IMG/VR virus record: IMGVR_UViG_3300044972_001626
Coordinates: 1 to 48,002 of that record
Length of the DNA: 48,002 bases
Reading direction: 5' to 3' (one strand)
Origin: a virus
Position 1 is the stretch's first letter, and the number at the start of each line of letters is the position of its first letter. The notes under the pieces were generated by a model. It was not told the origin of the DNA and did no database searches. It was given only the letters and a program-made list of their open reading frames with translations. A program made the translations under genes and the position numbers. Of this stretch, positions 6,850 to 13,696 are shown in pieces.

Positions 6850-6895
6850 GAGAAATCTTTCAAGATTTGTAAATAAATTTCTGGACTGTATTGGC

Positions 6896-6949
6896 TTGTA
6901 TCGTTATGCGATTCGTGTACAATCCATGCAGACCGCGAAGCGTTTCGCG
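6896..6949 (+). promoter_or_regulatory. promoter with 5' stem-loop
   Basis: TTGTAT (6896-6901), 16 bp, TACAAT (6918-6923). A stem-loop (CGCGAA/TTCGCG, 6934-6949) follows near the expected transcript 5' end, and GGAG of the ribosome-binding site lies at 6967-6970. A 13-codon ORF from 6926 spans the stem-loop and ends at TAG in the ribosome-binding site. Confidence 0.6.
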
Positions 6950-6977
6950 TTCATCACCCCTCTGTAGGAGTAGACCT

Positions 6978-7586
6978 ATGAGCCAGATTCCAGCCGCCGT
7001 ATTCACCCTGTCCGCTACCCTCGTTTCCGCGATTCGTGACCATCGATGGATCCAAGACACTACAGCGTTCTTGGCTACCCGTAATGGTGAGGGAGAGTGT
7101 GACTGGGAGTCGGTCAATGATCTCTTTATGGACATGGCGGGAGCCGATGAACCATCTAATACTACTTGGTTTCATGGTCCTGAGCATATTGCCATGTGGG
7201 GTGTGTTTAACGATATGGTAAAGACGGCAGAGGTTCAGTATAAACGCGACCGTGAACGCCTCGTATTGGAGCAGCACGCTACGGCGTTTGCTGTCCGCTG
7301 CGGTTTCAAGGTCGGTACGCGTGAGTATGTCCTCGCTGCGCGTAAGGCGCTGGAGGAGGCACGGGACGCACACGCGGACCAGTTCAACGGTGAACGCCGT
7401 ATGGAGCGTGCAGCGACTAGCCGCGCGTGTGGCGTCTCTGACGATGATCACTACTCAAACGAGGATTACCTGTCCTCTGAATTCCACAAGGATGTGGAAT
7501 GGATGCAGGATGTTCTGAACTGGCTGGAAGAGAATTGCCCTCTTCTTATGCTCAAGATCGCGGAGGAGCCAGCACCAGCAGAGTAA
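6978..7586 (+). CDS. hypothetical protein, 202 aa
   Basis: Unrecognised. A clear GTAGGAG ribosome-binding site precedes the ATG at 6978, which decides the start. The protein is helical and charged, with several Trp and Cys (GECDWESVNDLF, TTWFHGPEHIAMWGVF, RAARKALEEA-type helices) and an acidic C-terminus. It is alone in its transcription unit, bounded by boundary elements A and B. GC-rich codon use as in the rest of the block. Confidence 0.7.
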   Translation: MSQIPAAVFTLSATLVSAIRDHRWIQDTTAFLATRNGEGECDWESVNDLFMDMAGADEPSNTTWFHGPEHIAMWGVFNDMVKTAEVQYKRDRERLVLEQHATAFAVRCGFKVGTREYVLAARKALEEARDAHADQFNGERRMERAATSRACGVSDDDHYSNEDYLSSEFHKDVEWMQDVLNWLEENCPLLMLKIAEEPAPAE

Positions 7587-7595
7587 TCTTTCACG

Positions 7596-7637
7596 CGACA
7601 GCACCCGGCTCCACCAAAAGGAGACCGGGTGCTGTCG
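7596..7637 (+). terminator. terminator-like hairpin (unit B)
   Basis: CGACAGCACCCGG pairs with CCGGGTGCTGTCG. Same family as the hairpin at 6737; no T-run. Confidence 0.6.
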
Positions 7638-7641
7638 CGTA

Positions 7642-7707
7642 CTATCAGCGAAATCAGCGTAGCCGCTGATAGGCCGAGCAGTGTACCATGCGGAGCAAGG
7701 ATGTCAA
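7642..7707 (-). promoter_or_regulatory. boundary element B: leftward promoter + hairpin
   Basis: Minus strand TTGACA (7707-7702), 16 bp, TACACT (7685-7680), then hairpin CTATCAGCG/CGCTGATAG. Relative to the other copies the stem has G-C replaced by A-T on both sides, a compensatory change that keeps pairing. Confidence 0.75.
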
Positions 7708-7763
7708 GCAAATTTTTTCAAGTTGGACAAGAAATTTTATTTGATATACTTTGTGGAATTCTC

Positions 7764-7820
7764 TTGCGTTGAATTGTGGTTCTGTTATAGTTCGGGCATG
7801 GAAACGAATCGTTCGTTTCC
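7764..7820 (+). promoter_or_regulatory. promoter with 5'-terminal stem-loop
   Basis: TTGCGT (7764-7769), 16 bp, TATAGT (7786-7791). The stem-loop GGAAACGAA / TTCGTTTCC with loop TCG (7800-7820) begins about where the transcript begins. Confidence 0.7.
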
Positions 7821-7848
7821 CCCGCCACTAGTAGGAGTAGACCTATGA
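7798..7848 (+). CDS. possible leaderless leader peptide, 16 aa
   Basis: The ATG lies 6 nt after the -10 box, so it could be read from a leaderless mRNA. The peptide is METNRSFPPPLVGVDL and its TGA overlaps the ATG of the next gene (ATGA), a classic coupling arrangement. The ribosome-binding site of the next gene is inside it. Its sequence resembles the in-frame leader before the 8714 gene. Translation is not proven; the stem-loop at its start may be the true function. Confidence 0.4.
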   Translation: METNRSFPPPLVGVDL

Positions 7849-8183
7849 GTTTCACACCGTCCGAACTGACCCCCGCCCCCGTTCTCGATACTGATAAACT
7901 GATGGGCGTTCCATTCATGACGCACACCGCTGCGTTGTGGATCCTCCGCAGTAACTTGGAATGGTCCGTTTCCCCATCCGTCCGCCGTTCCCCGAAGTTT
8001 GTAAAGTCCCTCCAATTGATGTGGGATTCACTGGAGCCAGTCATGAGAAAGATCGATGATCAGAACGAGAAAGTGCGACTGGCTCACAATGCCAGAATCC
8101 GCGCTCGGCAAGACCGTAGTCTAGTCCTCATGGTTGAGGGAGCCCCGATTAAACTCGGAGCCGAACGTCCCGCCGGAGCCTGA
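7845..8183 (+). CDS. hypothetical protein, 112 aa
   Basis: Unrecognised. Preceded by GTAGGAGTAGACCT, the same ribosome-binding leader as at 6978. The middle is helical with Trp residues (ALWILRSNLEW, LQLMWDSLEPVMRKI), followed by an Arg-rich segment. First gene of a two-gene operon with the 8235 gene. No domain assigned. Confidence 0.7.
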   Translation: MSFTPSELTPAPVLDTDKLMGVPFMTHTAALWILRSNLEWSVSPSVRRSPKFVKSLQLMWDSLEPVMRKIDDQNEKVRLAHNARIRARQDRSLVLMVEGAPIKLGAERPAGA

Positions 8184-8190
8184 CCCACGG

Positions 8191-8208
8191 GGGGGGCGAA
8201 AGCCCCCC
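8191..8208 (+). promoter_or_regulatory. intercistronic GC hairpin
   Basis: GGGGGGC, GAAA loop, GCCCCCC between the two genes of this operon. GNRA-type tetraloop, no T-run. Confidence 0.65.
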
Positions 8209-8234
8209 TACCCTCTACCAAAGAAAGATTCACA

Positions 8235-8450
8235 ATGGCATACACTGACCGAAATTTCAAGACGAAGAAAGACCTGAAGGCGGCAGTAGCCGCAGGTGAT
8301 GTGACGGTGTTCGCTCCCGGACCGTTCGGGGGAGCAGTGCTCGATGGGCTCTGCTACTTGGAAGGACCACACTTCCCGAAGCCACACACATGGTACGCCC
8401 AAGTGTTCGTAGTGGACGGACGAATCAAGATGGGCACTCGCGTCAAATAA
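8235..8450 (+). CDS. conserved small phage protein, 71 aa
   Basis: The pattern KTKKDLKAAVAAGDVTVF ... LEGPHFPKPHTWYAQV resembles a small protein seen in many unrelated phages (EGPHxPKPHxWYA motif; recalled, not searched). The role of that family is unknown to me. A weak AAAGAAAG ribosome-binding site precedes it. Second gene of the 7845 operon, ended by the unit C hairpin. Confidence 0.75.
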   Translation: MAYTDRNFKTKKDLKAAVAAGDVTVFAPGPFGGAVLDGLCYLEGPHFPKPHTWYAQVFVVDGRIKMGTRVK

Positions 8451-8470
8451 CCAACCGCCTACTCCCGATG

Positions 8471-8502
8471 GCACCCGGCTCCCTACGACGGAGACCGGGT
8501 GC
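8471..8502 (+). terminator. terminator-like hairpin (unit C)
   Basis: GCACCCGG pairs with CCGGGTGC. Same family as at 6737 and 7596. Confidence 0.6.
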
Positions 8503-8511
8503 TGTCGCGTA

Positions 8512-8573
8512 CTATCGGCAAATCGGCTGCGCCGATAGGCCGCACAGTATACCACACAGGACGCGAATGTCAA
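8512..8573 (-). promoter_or_regulatory. boundary element C: leftward promoter + hairpin
   Basis: Minus strand TTGACA (8573-8568), 16 bp, TATACT (8551-8546), then hairpin CTATCGGC/GCCGATAG with a shortened inner loop. Confidence 0.75.
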
Positions 8574-8631
8574 GGACAAAATTAAAAGATTTGCAATATA
8601 AATTTATTTGTGAAATATCCGATGTACCCTA

Positions 8632-8688
8632 TTGCATTCCACAGTGGTATGGGTATGATTCGGGCATGGAAGCAAATCGCTTGCTTCC
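8632..8688 (+). promoter_or_regulatory. promoter with 5'-terminal stem-loop
   Basis: TTGCAT (8632-8637), 16 bp, TATGAT (8654-8659), then TCGGGC and the stem-loop GGAAGCAA / TTGCTTCC (8668-8688). Compared with the unit at 7800 both arms have changed while pairing is kept. Confidence 0.7.
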
Positions 8689-8713
8689 TTCGCCACTAGT
8701 AGGAGTAGAACCT

Positions 8714-8965
8714 ATGTCAGTAATTACCGGAGATCAGATTCCCGCCTTCCGCCTGTGTGTAATCCGTAGCGGGTTGCGCTTCGAGATCAAGTGCCCGGGT
8801 ATGCGGGTGTCGCGTAGATCACCCAAGATGAGTACGCTTGTCCGCCGCGAGTTTGGATTCAAGGGTACGCCTGTGAAGTTGCTCGCGCAGTTGGAACAAT
8901 GGATGAACGAACGCGGTTTCCCTGATGCCAAGGCAGACAAAGCCAAGACCGAACCAACCACCTAA
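8714..8965 (+). CDS. hypothetical protein, 83 aa (alternative start 8666)
   Basis: Unrecognised basic protein (MSVITGDQIPAFRLCVI...). The ATG at 8714 has the block's standard GTAGGAG ribosome-binding site. An ATG at 8666 is in frame and sits 6 nt after the -10 box, so a leaderless form longer by 16 residues (MEANRLLPSPLVGVEP) is also possible; in the sister unit at 7798 the same leader is out of frame. Two isoforms or a single leaderless start are both open. First gene of an operon with 9015. Confidence 0.65.
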   Translation: MSVITGDQIPAFRLCVIRSGLRFEIKCPGMRVSRRSPKMSTLVRREFGFKGTPVKLLAQLEQWMNERGFPDAKADKAKTEPTT

Positions 8966-8974
8966 CCTACTCCG

Positions 8975-8999
8975 GCGGAGGGGATGCGACCCCCTCCGC
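8975..8999 (+). promoter_or_regulatory. intercistronic GC hairpin
   Basis: GCGGAGGGG pairs with CCCCTCCGC around a 7-nt loop, between the 8714 and 9015 genes. Confidence 0.65.
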
Positions 9000-9014
9000 T
9001 AATAAAGGAACACA

Positions 9015-9344
9015 ATGAAGCGAATCACAGAAGTAGAATTGTACGGAACCTTGGACACGCTCAACACGCTCCTAGGTGAATCCCTGAACGGCGCGGACAT
9101 CGGTTCATACCATTTCTCCCGTGCCTATGGCGGATGGCAACTACATCGGACGGAAAACGCATCCGGTGGGATTCGTCAGATCACAGACGGGTATGTCTCC
9201 AAACGCCTGATGCTTGAACGGATGTGGGCGATGATCGCCGGTATCCGGATGGAATCCACCGCTGCGAATTACCGAATTGATAAACAGAAAGTAAAAAGTT
9301 GTTTTGACGCAGGGGAACATTGGCCATCAAATCAGACTAACTAA
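9015..9344 (+). CDS. hypothetical protein, 109 aa, paralogue of the 12477 gene
   Basis: Function not recognised. The core YGGWQLHRTENASGG followed by a helix with ERMWAMIAGIRME matches, at the same spacing, GYGWKLHRQTSSP and NFLVNTLTAIHLE of the protein at 12477, so the two are probable paralogues. AAAGGA ribosome-binding site. Second gene of the 8714 operon and closed by hairpin D. Confidence 0.7.
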   Translation: MKRITEVELYGTLDTLNTLLGESLNGADIGSYHFSRAYGGWQLHRTENASGGIRQITDGYVSKRLMLERMWAMIAGIRMESTAANYRIDKQKVKSCFDAGEHWPSNQTN

Positions 9345-9357
9345 CCTACTCCCGATG

Positions 9358-9389
9358 ACACCCGGAACACCAAACAGGTGCCCGGGTGT
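9358..9389 (+). terminator. terminator-like hairpin (unit D)
   Basis: ACACCCGG pairs with CCGGGTGT. An A/T-rich tract follows at 9397-9432. Same family as units A-C. Confidence 0.6.
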
Positions 9390-9436
9390 TGTCGCATTAA
9401 AAAATAAAAATAAAAATAATAAATTTTATTTTTGTA

Positions 9437-9499
9437 CTATCGGCGAATCGGCGTAGCCGCCGATAGGCCGGAGTATACCCACCGGTAAGCGGATGTCAA
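9437..9499 (-). promoter_or_regulatory. boundary element D: leftward promoter + hairpin
   Basis: Minus strand TTGACA (9499-9494), 16 bp, TATACT (9477-9472), then hairpin CTATCGGCG/CGCCGATAG. Leftward of the hairpin lies a T-rich tract where a short transcript could end. Confidence 0.75.
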
Positions 9500-9545
9500 G
9501 CAAATTCCGCCAAGATTCGTAATATAAATTTATTTGATATTGTGC

Positions 9546-9592
9546 TTGCATTCCGTAGTGATATAGGTATGATTCGGGAGGCAATTCCGCCT
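9546..9592 (+). promoter_or_regulatory. promoter with short 5' stem-loop
   Basis: TTGCAT (9546-9551), 16 bp, TATGAT (9568-9573), then AGGC/GCCT stem-loop at 9579-9592. AAAGGA ribosome-binding site just before the 9613 gene. Confidence 0.65.
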
Positions 9593-9612
9593 ACCTTGAA
9601 AGGATTGAAGCA

Positions 9613-10347
9613 ATGACACTTTCCCTCACGCAATACCCTACGAACACGACGAACGATATCGCCGCATTCGATGTCGATAAGATGTCTTACATGGCGAACG
9701 CGATTCGCGGCATGAAATGGGATGCATTGAATAAGTTTACGGGCGGATTATCGGCACCGTCTAAGATGCCATGCTACGCGTATAGCATTTCAGCCCATCG
9801 ATGCAATGTCGGTCGCAAACTCCGCCTAGTCGCGGGTAGCACTTGCGCGAATTGCTACGCTTTGAAGGGTCGATACGAATTCCCGAATGTAAAGGAAGCA
9901 ATGGAACGCCGGTATTCGGCAATGATGAACGATTCTATGGCATGGGCGGCGGCTATGGTAGCGTCAATCAACAAGACTAAATTGCCATACTTTCGGTGGC
10001 ATGATTCCGGAGACATTCAAGGAATGAATCATCTAGCGGCAATTAATGCCATTGCACACCTTACACCAACCGTACAGCATTGGATTCCGACGCGCGAGTA
10101 TGGGTTGATTCGCGAATGGAATCGCAATGCGTTTACCTTTGCACGCAATCTTACGGTACGCGTATCCTTGCCGATGGTCGGTAAACTCGACGGATCTGCA
10201 GAATGGGCGAACTATTCAACGGTGGACGCGATTCCGACGGATGGTACTTCGGTAGTGTGCCCATCGTCCCAACAAGGCAATCAATGCGTCGATTGCCGAT
10301 CATGCTGGGATAAGAATATCGAGTGTGTTTCATATGTGAAACACTAA
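9613..10347 (+). CDS. GP88-like phage protein, 244 aa
   Basis: Resembles the phage GP88 family (recalled, not searched): a cysteine-rich N-terminal half with CYAYSISAHRC and CANCYALKG, a central RWHDSGDIQG motif typical of the family, PTREYG, and a C-terminal cluster CPSSQQGNQCVDCRSCW. The many paired cysteines suggest a metal or Fe-S centre. The biochemical function of the family is unknown to me. It is alone in its transcription unit between elements D and E, with its own promoter and a true T-tailed terminator. Length is in the normal range for the family. Confidence 0.8.
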   Translation: MTLSLTQYPTNTTNDIAAFDVDKMSYMANAIRGMKWDALNKFTGGLSAPSKMPCYAYSISAHRCNVGRKLRLVAGSTCANCYALKGRYEFPNVKEAMERRYSAMMNDSMAWAAAMVASINKTKLPYFRWHDSGDIQGMNHLAAINAIAHLTPTVQHWIPTREYGLIREWNRNAFTFARNLTVRVSLPMVGKLDGSAEWANYSTVDAIPTDGTSVVCPSSQQGNQCVDCRSCWDKNIECVSYVKH

Positions 10348-10367
10348 ATTAATTCAGGCTTCAATCC

Positions 10368-10406
10368 TCCCTCGCTATCGGGCGTTCCGGTGGCGAGGGA
10401 TTTTTT
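10368..10406 (+). terminator. intrinsic terminator of the 9613 gene
   Basis: TCCCTCGC pairs with GCGAGGGA and is followed by TTTTTT. Within the 335-base gap 10348-10682, which otherwise holds element E and a promoter. Confidence 0.85.
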
Positions 10407-10456
10407 ATTTAAAAATAAAATTAAATTAAAATTAATAATTTTTATTATCGGGCGTA

Positions 10457-10527
10457 CTATCGGCGAATCGGCGTAGCCGCCGATAGGCCGCAGGCTCGGA
10501 GTATACCGACTTGGACAAGATTGTCAA
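10457..10527 (-). promoter_or_regulatory. boundary element E: leftward promoter + hairpin
   Basis: Minus strand TTGACA (10527-10522), 16 bp, TATACT (10505-10500), then hairpin CTATCGGCG/CGCCGATAG. A leftward transcript would meet the terminator at 10368 from its opposite side. Confidence 0.75.
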
Positions 10528-10595
10528 GACAATTCCGACAAGATTGAAAGAAAATCTTTCTGATGAAATATTTGAATAAACATCGTACTTAGTGG

Positions 10596-10647
10596 TTGAC
10601 ATAGGATCTAGATCGGATAAGATAAACGCATCGAAGGAATCGTTCCT
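10596..10647 (+). promoter_or_regulatory. promoter with 5' stem-loop
   Basis: TTGACA (10596-10601), 16 bp, TAAGAT (10618-10623), then stem-loop AGGAA/TTCCT with loop TCG (10635-10647). Confidence 0.7.
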
Positions 10648-10682
10648 CCGAAGGATTAGAGAACCTCAGTTGGAGAACTGCA

Positions 10683-11132
10683 ATGAAGAGTAAGAACCCA
10701 TCATTCTTTGAGTCTGAAATGCCCCTGTTCGTTGGATCGTCCACCCAAGCCGGATTGACCGCCCCGAATGGACGGCGCGGTAGTGGTGCTGAAACGACCG
10801 AAGACAATATGTACACGGGTTACGAGCGCACCCCTCGCGCCTGTGTGTACGGTGTCGCAACCCGTTGGGCTGTCGGTGGTGCATACGCGATTCGTACATT
10901 CGTCTGCCGCCTGACAGGTGCATCCAAGGCAGGACGGTGCGTCATCCGTCTTCAGGCTGAGACTTCCCGCCGAATGAAGGGATACGGGTTCATGGAGGTC
11001 ATCATGACCAAGGAAGACGGTAGCACCTTCTGTGTCCTGCTGAACGCCCGTGATGCCCGGAGCATGGCGCAGACCCTGAATGCCGCAGCCAATTCTTGCA
11101 ATGCCATGTGGCGCAAGCGTAACATCCTCTAA
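10683..11132 (+). CDS. hypothetical protein, 149 aa
   Basis: Unrecognised. Starts MKSKNPSFFESEMPLF with GGAGAA upstream as ribosome-binding site. The C-terminal half has beta strands and a helix (FMEVIMTKEDGSTFCVLL then NARDARSMAQTLNAA). Basic and GC-rich. First gene of the longest operon in the block (10683-13015). Confidence 0.7.
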   Translation: MKSKNPSFFESEMPLFVGSSTQAGLTAPNGRRGSGAETTEDNMYTGYERTPRACVYGVATRWAVGGAYAIRTFVCRLTGASKAGRCVIRLQAETSRRMKGYGFMEVIMTKEDGSTFCVLLNARDARSMAQTLNAAANSCNAMWRKRNIL

Positions 11133-11148
11133 ACTCCAACTGTGGTAA

Positions 11149-11175
11149 GGTGGGGGGCAACCGTAGCCCCCCACC
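11149..11175 (+). promoter_or_regulatory. intercistronic GC hairpin
   Basis: GGTGGGGGGC pairs with GCCCCCCACC around AACCGTA, between the 10683 and 11193 genes. Confidence 0.65.
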
Positions 11176-11192
11176 AAACCGGAAAGAACACA

Positions 11193-11585
11193 ATGCCACT
11201 ACTCACAATCAAATCGTCCATTCTCCCCAAAGAGTTTGCCACAATCTTCGCCCCCAACACTACAATCATCATCGAGTACGAACCGTCATCATGGACAACG
11301 TACCCTGCTGAACCTGACTGTGGAATCTTCTCCGATTATCGTGATGTTGAGGATGTCGAGATTCTGTCCATCGTTCAACAGATAATGGTTGGAGCAGATG
11401 TTGATTCGGAAGAGGAGATTGCTACCCCTACTGATACTGCTCTGCTTGACGATATCAAGCGGATGTGCATCGAACACTTCCAAGAGGATCACGACGATTC
11501 CGATTGGAGCAGCAATGCTGACGAAGATCATTCAGAATGGAAAGCAGACATTCGCCGTGATGAACCCGACTATGATGACCGCTAA
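11193..11585 (+). CDS. acidic hypothetical protein, 130 aa
   Basis: Unrecognised. The start at 11193 (MPLLTIKSSILPKEF) follows GGAAAG; a longer frame reaching back across the hairpin is rejected. The protein is strongly acidic, with a C-terminal Asp/Glu/Ser/Trp-rich tail (HDDSDWSSNADEDHSEW). Very acidic small phage proteins can mimic DNA, but nothing specific supports that here. Confidence 0.7.
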   Translation: MPLLTIKSSILPKEFATIFAPNTTIIIEYEPSSWTTYPAEPDCGIFSDYRDVEDVEILSIVQQIMVGADVDSEEEIATPTDTALLDDIKRMCIEHFQEDHDDSDWSSNADEDHSEWKADIRRDEPDYDDR

Positions 11586-11600
11586 TTCAAGGAAACAAAA

Positions 11601-11975
11601 ATGAAAATCAATTTCAATCGTGCAGAAGTTTGTCCGCCTTTAGCCAAGGCAATGTACAAAAACCTTATGGATAAGGCGGACAATATGTTGGCGTGGCATA
11701 AGGATCCACGCCAGGTAAACGAGTTCTTTGCCTACGCAGAGATCATCACTTCGCTCCCCATCGAATGGTTCAACCATGAAGAGCGTAGTGAACTAGTACA
11801 TAGTGTTGTCGATCTCCACGGAGACTTTCATGATTTCATGTCGAACATCATGGACGGCAGTACATCGTATGTAGCCAAGATGGGGTGGGACAGACATTCT
11901 ATCTGTGTTCAAATCCTTCAAGAGTCTGCTGCAATCGCAATGACCCTACCTGAATCTGACAAGGGGTGGAACTGA
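11601..11975 (+). CDS. hypothetical protein, 124 aa
   Basis: Unrecognised, all-helical protein (MKINFNRAEVCPPLAKAMYKNL...), with AAGGAAAC upstream. Its stop codon shares bases with the next ATG (TGATG), so the pair is translationally coupled. Part of the 10683-13015 operon. Confidence 0.7.
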   Translation: MKINFNRAEVCPPLAKAMYKNLMDKADNMLAWHKDPRQVNEFFAYAEIITSLPIEWFNHEERSELVHSVVDLHGDFHDFMSNIMDGSTSYVAKMGWDRHSICVQILQESAAIAMTLPESDKGWN

Positions 11976-12295
11976 TGTTCATCGAACGCCTCGAATGCTT
12001 CCCATCGAACCACGAGATTCGTGCCGTGGTTCGATGGGGGGACTATGACGAGAATCGTCAATCCCTGTTCTTTCATGTTCGTGATGGAATGCTCTCACTC
12101 GTGTTCTCAAGTGTCCAAGATGCCGAAGGCATTCCACCACTAGACTTTGAGGATATGAAACGGCACATTCTGTATATGCTCTTGCAGACTCATGCTGCTC
12201 AAGCAGAACAGACGAACAATCACCAAAAAGAAATTGAAAAATCTTTCAGTAATGTTGTTGAGTTCACCCAAGTAGAAGATACAATAGACCTATGA
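11975..12295 (+). CDS. hypothetical protein, 106 aa
   Basis: Unrecognised. Start at 11975 (MFIERLECFPSNHEIRAV) is preferred because the ATG overlaps the previous stop (TGATG) and GGGG lies upstream. The N-terminal part looks like a small beta sheet, the C-terminal part a Gln/His-rich helix. Its TGA overlaps the next ATG. Confidence 0.7.
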   Translation: MFIERLECFPSNHEIRAVVRWGDYDENRQSLFFHVRDGMLSLVFSSVQDAEGIPPLDFEDMKRHILYMLLQTHAAQAEQTNNHQKEIEKSFSNVVEFTQVEDTIDL

Positions 12296-12480
12296 AAACC
12301 ACCGCCATCATCTTCCGTTACATCATGACTCTCCTCTTTGTCGCACTCGCCTCTTATGTCACTTGGGAAGCCGCTACTGCCGGATACTTTGATTGGTTTA
12401 TGATTCCCGCTGTGTTGCTTGTTTGGTCAACGGTAATCATCTACCCGATCATGCTCAAGGATGGGGAGGCTTCTCTGTGA
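12292..12480 (+). CDS. small membrane protein, 62 aa
   Basis: Two hydrophobic segments (about residues 5-25 and 34-53) with a short charged tail; probably a two-helix inner-membrane protein. Coupled on both sides (ATGA with the previous gene, GTGA with the next). Candidate for a membrane-acting early protein, function unknown. Confidence 0.7.
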   Translation: MKTTAIIFRYIMTLLFVALASYVTWEAATAGYFDWFMIPAVLLVWSTVIIYPIMLKDGEASL

Positions 12481-12743
12481 GTAGAAAACTTACTGACAAA
12501 GATTTGGATCTCATGCTCAACTGCCTGAACGATCTGATGAAGACTGTCAATGGAGATATGTTTATATTGGAGAAACAGGTGGGATATGGATGGAAGTTAC
12601 ATCGCCAGACCTCATCGCCTAAATGTCAAATCGAATTGGTCTCACCCAATTACTTCATCACTAAAAACATGATGTGGAACTTTTTAGTAAACACCTTAAC
12701 GGCTATCCATCTCGAAGCAAATCAAACAGAGGTAACAGTATGA
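12477..12743 (+). CDS. hypothetical protein, 88 aa, GTG start, paralogue of the 9015 gene
   Basis: GTG at 12477 is chosen because it overlaps the previous stop (GTGA) and a GGGGAGG ribosome-binding site lies upstream; a longer frame inside the previous gene is rejected. The core GYGWKLHRQTSSP and the helix NFLVNTLTAIHLEAN match the 9015 protein. Both have an N-terminal helix of similar length, so this is probably a diverged duplicate. Confidence 0.65.
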   Translation: MSRKLTDKDLDLMLNCLNDLMKTVNGDMFILEKQVGYGWKLHRQTSSPKCQIELVSPNYFITKNMMWNFLVNTLTAIHLEANQTEVTV

Positions 12744-13015
12744 AAACCGATGAAACTGAATCAATCAACCTTCTCATCAGTCTTTTGAATCTTCGCCATG
12801 ATGCAGAGATGCACGTTGTCTTCGCTAAAATCTCCGATCCTAATCATTACATGGAAGGAGTGAAGATGTTTGTTCGTGAGATGCAGACTCACAACATTGG
12901 CATTCGTATGTTGTTGGATGGCAAGTACCTCGAATTGCCAGCATGGTTCACAGACAACACTTCAGAGGAAGCAGTAGAGAAAGTGCGTAACAGCATTCAA
13001 TTAGAAAACATCTAA
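12740..13015 (+). CDS. hypothetical protein, 91 aa
   Basis: Unrecognised. The ATG at 12740 overlaps the previous stop (ATGA) and follows GAGGTAAC. Predicted helical, mixed charge (MKTDETESINLLISLLNL...). Last gene of the 10683 operon, followed at once by a strong intrinsic terminator. Confidence 0.7.
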   Translation: MKTDETESINLLISLLNLRHDAEMHVVFAKISDPNHYMEGVKMFVREMQTHNIGIRMLLDGKYLELPAWFTDNTSEEAVEKVRNSIQLENI

Positions 13016-13033
13016 AAAATTCAAAGAATTAAT

Positions 13034-13079
13034 ATATTCTTTTCCAACCTAAAAAATTGGAAAAGAATATTAATTTTTT
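13034..13079 (+). terminator. intrinsic terminator
   Basis: ATATTCTTTTCCAA pairs with TTGGAAAAGAATAT, followed by TAATTTTTT. It is also T-rich on the other strand, so it may stop the leftward transcript of element F. Confidence 0.85.
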
Positions 13080-13085
13080 ATTTGG

Positions 13086-13162
13086 CCTATCGGCTATAAT
13101 GTTGCGAAGCAACGCCGATAGGACGCGGGATGGGAGTATACCCACTTAAGTTTGGATGTCAA
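13086..13162 (-). promoter_or_regulatory. boundary element F: leftward promoter + hairpin
   Basis: Minus strand TTGACA (13162-13157), 16 bp, TATACT (13140-13135), then CCTATCGGC/GCCGATAGG. The inner part is a second hairpin (GTTGCGAAGCAAC), shared only with element G. Confidence 0.75.
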
Positions 13163-13218
13163 GACAATTCCGCCAAGATTTACAGAAAATCTTTTTGATC
13201 GAATATTGAAGAATAGTA

Positions 13219-13246
13219 TTGACTCCACTTTCAATTGTGTTACCAT
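13219..13246 (+). promoter_or_regulatory. sigma70-like promoter, leaderless
   Basis: TTGACT (13219-13224), 16 bp, TACCAT (13241-13246). The -10 box ends 6 nt before the ATG at 13253. Confidence 0.7.
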
Positions 13247-13252
13247 ACTCGC

Positions 13253-13486
13253 ATGGATATCAAACCAACAACCCCCTCCGATGAAATGCCCTGCACCTGC
13301 ACTAGCATGGATCAATATGTAGACGGGCTTTGCCCCGGCTGCATTGAAGCCGCAGACCGAACCGCTGACCTGAACGATGAGGAAGATGAATCGGCAGTAC
13401 GCGAAGGTGACGATGACCGTTACTACAGCGGTACAGGTGAATCGATGGATGATTCGTCTTACGAACGCTACCTGAACCGTGGATAA
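13253..13486 (+). CDS. small acidic zinc-ribbon protein, 77 aa
   Basis: Cys pairs CTC and CPGC about 15 residues apart suggest a zinc ribbon near the N-terminus, followed by a long acidic tail (NDEEDESAVREGDDD). Same plan as the 6456 protein. The start is set by the promoter 6 nt upstream and there is no ribosome-binding site. A longer frame begins upstream of the promoter and is rejected. Confidence 0.7.
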   Translation: MDIKPTTPSDEMPCTCTSMDQYVDGLCPGCIEAADRTADLNDEEDESAVREGDDDRYYSGTGESMDDSSYERYLNRG

Positions 13487-13511
13487 ATCTTACAAAGTTT
13501 CGATATTGTTG

Positions 13512-13540
13512 TTGAACAAACCTCTTACATAGGATACCAT
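13512..13540 (+). promoter_or_regulatory. sigma70-like promoter, leaderless
   Basis: TTGAAC (13512-13517), 17 bp, TACCAT (13535-13540). The -10 box ends 6 nt before the ATG at 13547. Confidence 0.65.
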
Positions 13541-13546
13541 ACCGAC

Positions 13547-13687
13547 ATGAAGATCAAGAACATAGACATGGATTGGGATGACGATGAAGACGAAGACAGC
13601 ATGGAAGATGAAGCCTGTCTACAGGGGCGTTGGGAACCCGTAGACGATGAGATTGAATCCCTGATTGATAACCTCGACAACGACTAA
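13547..13687 (+). CDS. very acidic small protein, 46 aa
   Basis: A short gene coding an Asp/Glu-rich peptide (MKIKNIDMDWDDDEDED...). Roughly two in five residues are acidic. Support comes from its own promoter with 6-nt spacing and from close packing against the next gene (TAAGGAGATACC, where the stop abuts the next ribosome-binding site). Function unknown. Confidence 0.6.
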   Translation: MKIKNIDMDWDDDEDEDSMEDEACLQGRWEPVDDEIESLIDNLDND

Positions 13688-13696
13688 GGAGATACC

